Below are positions 23,346 through 24,645 of a DNA stretch of 24,645 nucleotides, one piece after another; positions within the stretch are counted from its first letter, which is position 1, and each line of letters starts with the position of its first letter. The notes under the pieces were generated by a model, which saw only the letters and a program-made list of their open reading frames with translations, was not told the origin of the DNA and did not search any database. This stretch comes from JBLMYQ01 sp050258375. GTDB lineage: Bacteria; Bacillota; Clostridia; Acetivibrionales; UBA4821. The position numbers and the translations under genes were made by a program. The stretch is from contig JBLMYQ010000026.1 in assembly GCA_050258375.1 (NCBI GenBank), positions 1-24,645 on the forward strand, read 5' to 3'.

Positions 23346-24206
23346 TCATTCAATTTTTGTAACTGTCACTCCAATAGTGGTAATCATTATCCCCATTAGC
23401 TGCCTTTTAGTAAGCTTAGAGTTTAAAAACCATATAGATAGTATTAAAGTTAACACGGGCGTAAGAAATTGGATAATACAGAATAATTCAATGTTCATGG
23501 TTAAACGTACTTCTAAAAATATTGCTATAACATTTAATAAAACTATAATAGGATAAAATTTATATTTAAAAGGCTCAGCAGTAATATCTTTAATTTGACT
23601 TCTATACATAATTCCAAATACAATAAAGTAGTTTAATACATCAAGCAATACCATTTCTATAGGGCTAAAATGATTCAATAAAACATTTATCATAATAGCT
23701 TTAACCCCTGATGTGAAGTAATTTATCAAAACTATAAAAATAATGTCTTTTTTAAAATAAAAATTAATTTTACCATTAGATTTATCTAAAGTCATTATTA
23801 CAACGCCCAGATTTGCTAAAATAAAAGCGCAAAAAACATATAACTTAAAATTGTGCTGCATTACAAAATAACTTGCTAATGATATTATTGTATTTGTTGA
23901 AATAAATGCACTAATCATGTTTAAATCTATATCTTTTCTTGCATAAATCTTCATCTGTGAAATGTTTGTGAGTATCCTAAAACTAAAATGGCTTAGCAAG
24001 AATAATAGGATATAAATACTCGTTCCAAATAAAATCTTGGGAATTAAATTATATAAATTTTTAAACAAAACTAATATATAAATAAAGTTCAAAACACTAA
24101 GAATAAACAAGTGCGTTTTAATATTAATTTCCTCAGCATGCTTTTTACTGAATACTGACACTATACTTTTAAACAATACCATAAAAAATCCAATTACATA
24201 ATCCAT
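23346..24206 (-). CDS. EamA/DMT-superfamily-like membrane transporter
   Basis: 286 aa, very hydrophobic, with about ten helices in two five-helix halves, the layout of drug/metabolite transporters. Each half ends in the usual helix pair: FCAFILANLGVVIMTLDKSNGK in the first, and FLTPVLTLILSIWFLNSKLTKRQLMGIMITTIGVTVTKI in the second, the typical EamA 'P....l....flgE.lt..q..G..li..Gv' tail with the usual Glu replaced by Asn. The sequence is otherwise poorly conserved. Its stop overlaps the longer ROK reading frame, so the two genes are co-transcribed. A sugar role is suggested only by that neighbour. Confidence 0.75.
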   Translation of the reverse strand: MDYVIGFFMVLFKSIVSVFSKKHAEEINIKTHLFILSVLNFIYILVLFKNLYNLIPKILFGTSIYILLFLLSHFSFRILTNISQMKIYARKDIDLNMISAFISTNTIISLASYFVMQHNFKLYVFCAFILANLGVVIMTLDKSNGKINFYFKKDIIFIVLINYFTSGVKAIMINVLLNHFSPIEMVLLDVLNYFIVFGIMYRSQIKDITAEPFKYKFYPIIVLLNVIAIFLEVRLTMNIELFCIIQFLTPVLTLILSIWFLNSKLTKRQLMGIMITTIGVTVTKIE

Positions 24207-24561
24207 ATAATATATCCTTTAGCTTTTAAATCAATTCTAGATGCGTTATGGTGCCATTCTACATAGTGAAGTTTTCATCCTAAAAATCCATATGCGTATT
24301 TAATTTCTAGACGATTTTAGAAATTCCTTTCATTATTTGACTTCTTATGATAATAATTTTATTATTCATATATTTTTTTATTTTATTTCAGATGCAAAAC
24401 AGCCCCAAAGGCTGTAACCCTTGGGGCTGTTGGCGTGGGAAATCCGACACGTATAGTTTGCACTGGTGAAGGTAAACTAATTATATTGCATAAGGATTCA
24501 ATATTATAAAATGCTAAAAAAAACAAAAATCTTACCGATATATTCCAAGAGGTGATTAGAT
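24207..24561. other. 355-nt intergenic region between divergent genes
   Basis: It contains an 8-bp inverted repeat AATTTCTA (24302-24309) / TAGAAATT (24318-24325), a very A/T-rich stretch (24340-24390), hairpin copy F, and then a G-richer block from about 24432 to 24480 (GGCGTGGGAAATCCGACACG and onward) that differs in composition from its surroundings. No convincing gene is present. It must hold promoters for both flanking genes, but I cannot place them with confidence. Confidence 0.5.
24396..24432. repeat. Hairpin repeat copy F
   Basis: AACAGCCCCAA (24398-24408) and TTGGGGCTGTT (24421-24431) form the same stem as copy E and the internal bases are identical. It is in a divergent intergenic region. 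In the plus direction no T-run follows (TTGGCGTGGG); in the minus direction the stem is followed by TTTTGC. No minus-strand gene ends there. Confidence 0.75.
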
Positions 24562-24645
24562 ATGCAGGTATATTTAAATATTGCAAACTCTATTTCAGGT
24601 CAGCCCCAGAATACTGAGAGTCCGACTGTAAGTACAACACCTTTT
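24562..24645 (+). CDS. Start of an unknown protein, cut by the window end
   Basis: The first 28 codons are visible (MQVYLNIANSISGQPQNTES, then PTVSTTPF). AAGAGGTGAT lies 7 nt before ATG 24562, a strong ribosome binding site, which is the main support for the call. There is no signal peptide; the Q/N/S/T-rich stretch suggests a linker. No function can be offered. Confidence 0.6.
   Translation, partial: MQVYLNIANSISGQPQNTESPTVSTTPF

Noticed and set aside
16926..24432. Repeated hairpins considered as a CRISPR array
   Set aside because: Copies are palindromic, irregularly spaced by kilobases and sit between genes; there are no regular spacers or cas genes.
24392..24469. Short plus-strand peptide starting MQNSPKGC with two cysteines
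   Set aside because: No ribosome binding site precedes the ATG, and the NSPKGCNPWGC part is only the hairpin repeat read as codons; the same would be read from copy E.
24383..24586. 67-aa minus-strand reading frame across hairpin F
   Set aside because: It starts inside the beginning of the well-supported 24562 gene, has no ribosome binding site, and its C-terminal part merely translates the hairpin repeat.

Overview
The window reads as a low-GC Gram-positive (Firmicutes) chromosome, most likely a mesophilic Clostridia member close to the Ruminiclostridium/Clostridium groups. This is inferred from the AT-rich sequence, the strong AGGAGG-type ribosome binding sites, sigma-A type promoters, and gene families common in Clostridia. 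There are no rRNAs, tRNAs or CRISPR arrays. Part is core-like chromosome and part (about 13.5-20 kb) looks patched, with a degraded insertion sequence, a duplicated and decaying gene, and repeated hairpins.

Left arm (1-4620, minus strand): a radical SAM protein of the 'putative DNA modification/repair' type (TIGR03916-like), its usual partner (TIGR03915/DUF4130-like), a YegS-type lipid kinase and a YfbR-like HD-domain deoxynucleotidase. Upstream of the radical SAM gene is a near-consensus sigma-A promoter (TTGACT, 17 nt, TAATAT, extended -10). Its -35 is overlapped by a sequence one base off the Gram-positive LexA/SOS operator. This is the most interesting signal in the window: it suggests that a poorly characterised DNA-repair radical SAM system is induced by DNA damage.

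Middle left (4700-9890, plus strand): two ABC exporter ATPase/permease pairs bracket an ECF sigma factor and its zinc-finger anti-sigma. Together they look like an envelope-stress or antibiotic-response module. It ends in a 41-nt near-perfect palindrome that also faces the next, convergent operon.

Centre (9939-13530, minus strand): an AIM24/TIGR00266 protein with its own promoter, an unknown Ser/Asn-rich protein, a PflX-like radical SAM protein and a HELGH putative metalloprotease. Between 13531 and 13931 lies a roughly 170-nt imperfect inverted repeat. An amino-acid permease and a small unknown gene follow on the plus strand.

Right half (16.0-20.0 kb): a tightly coupled pair of small beta-rich proteins with a phage-structural feel, an N-acetylglutamate-synthase-like GNAT gene, a membrane protein, an ISAs1-family transposase remnant, a BAX-inhibitor-1 family membrane protein, and a second, broken copy of the GNAT gene. 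Each GNAT copy carries the same adjoining hairpin. The right end (20.0-24.2 kb, minus strand) holds an exported transglutaminase-like protein, a ROK glucokinase and an EamA-like transporter. A plus-strand gene starts at 24562 and runs out of the window.

Six copies of an 'AACAGCCCC...GGGGCTGTT' hairpin are spread over 10.8-24.4 kb. Most sit at gene 3' ends and act plausibly as terminators, but one is truncated beside the IS remnant and one lies between two divergent genes where no gene ends.
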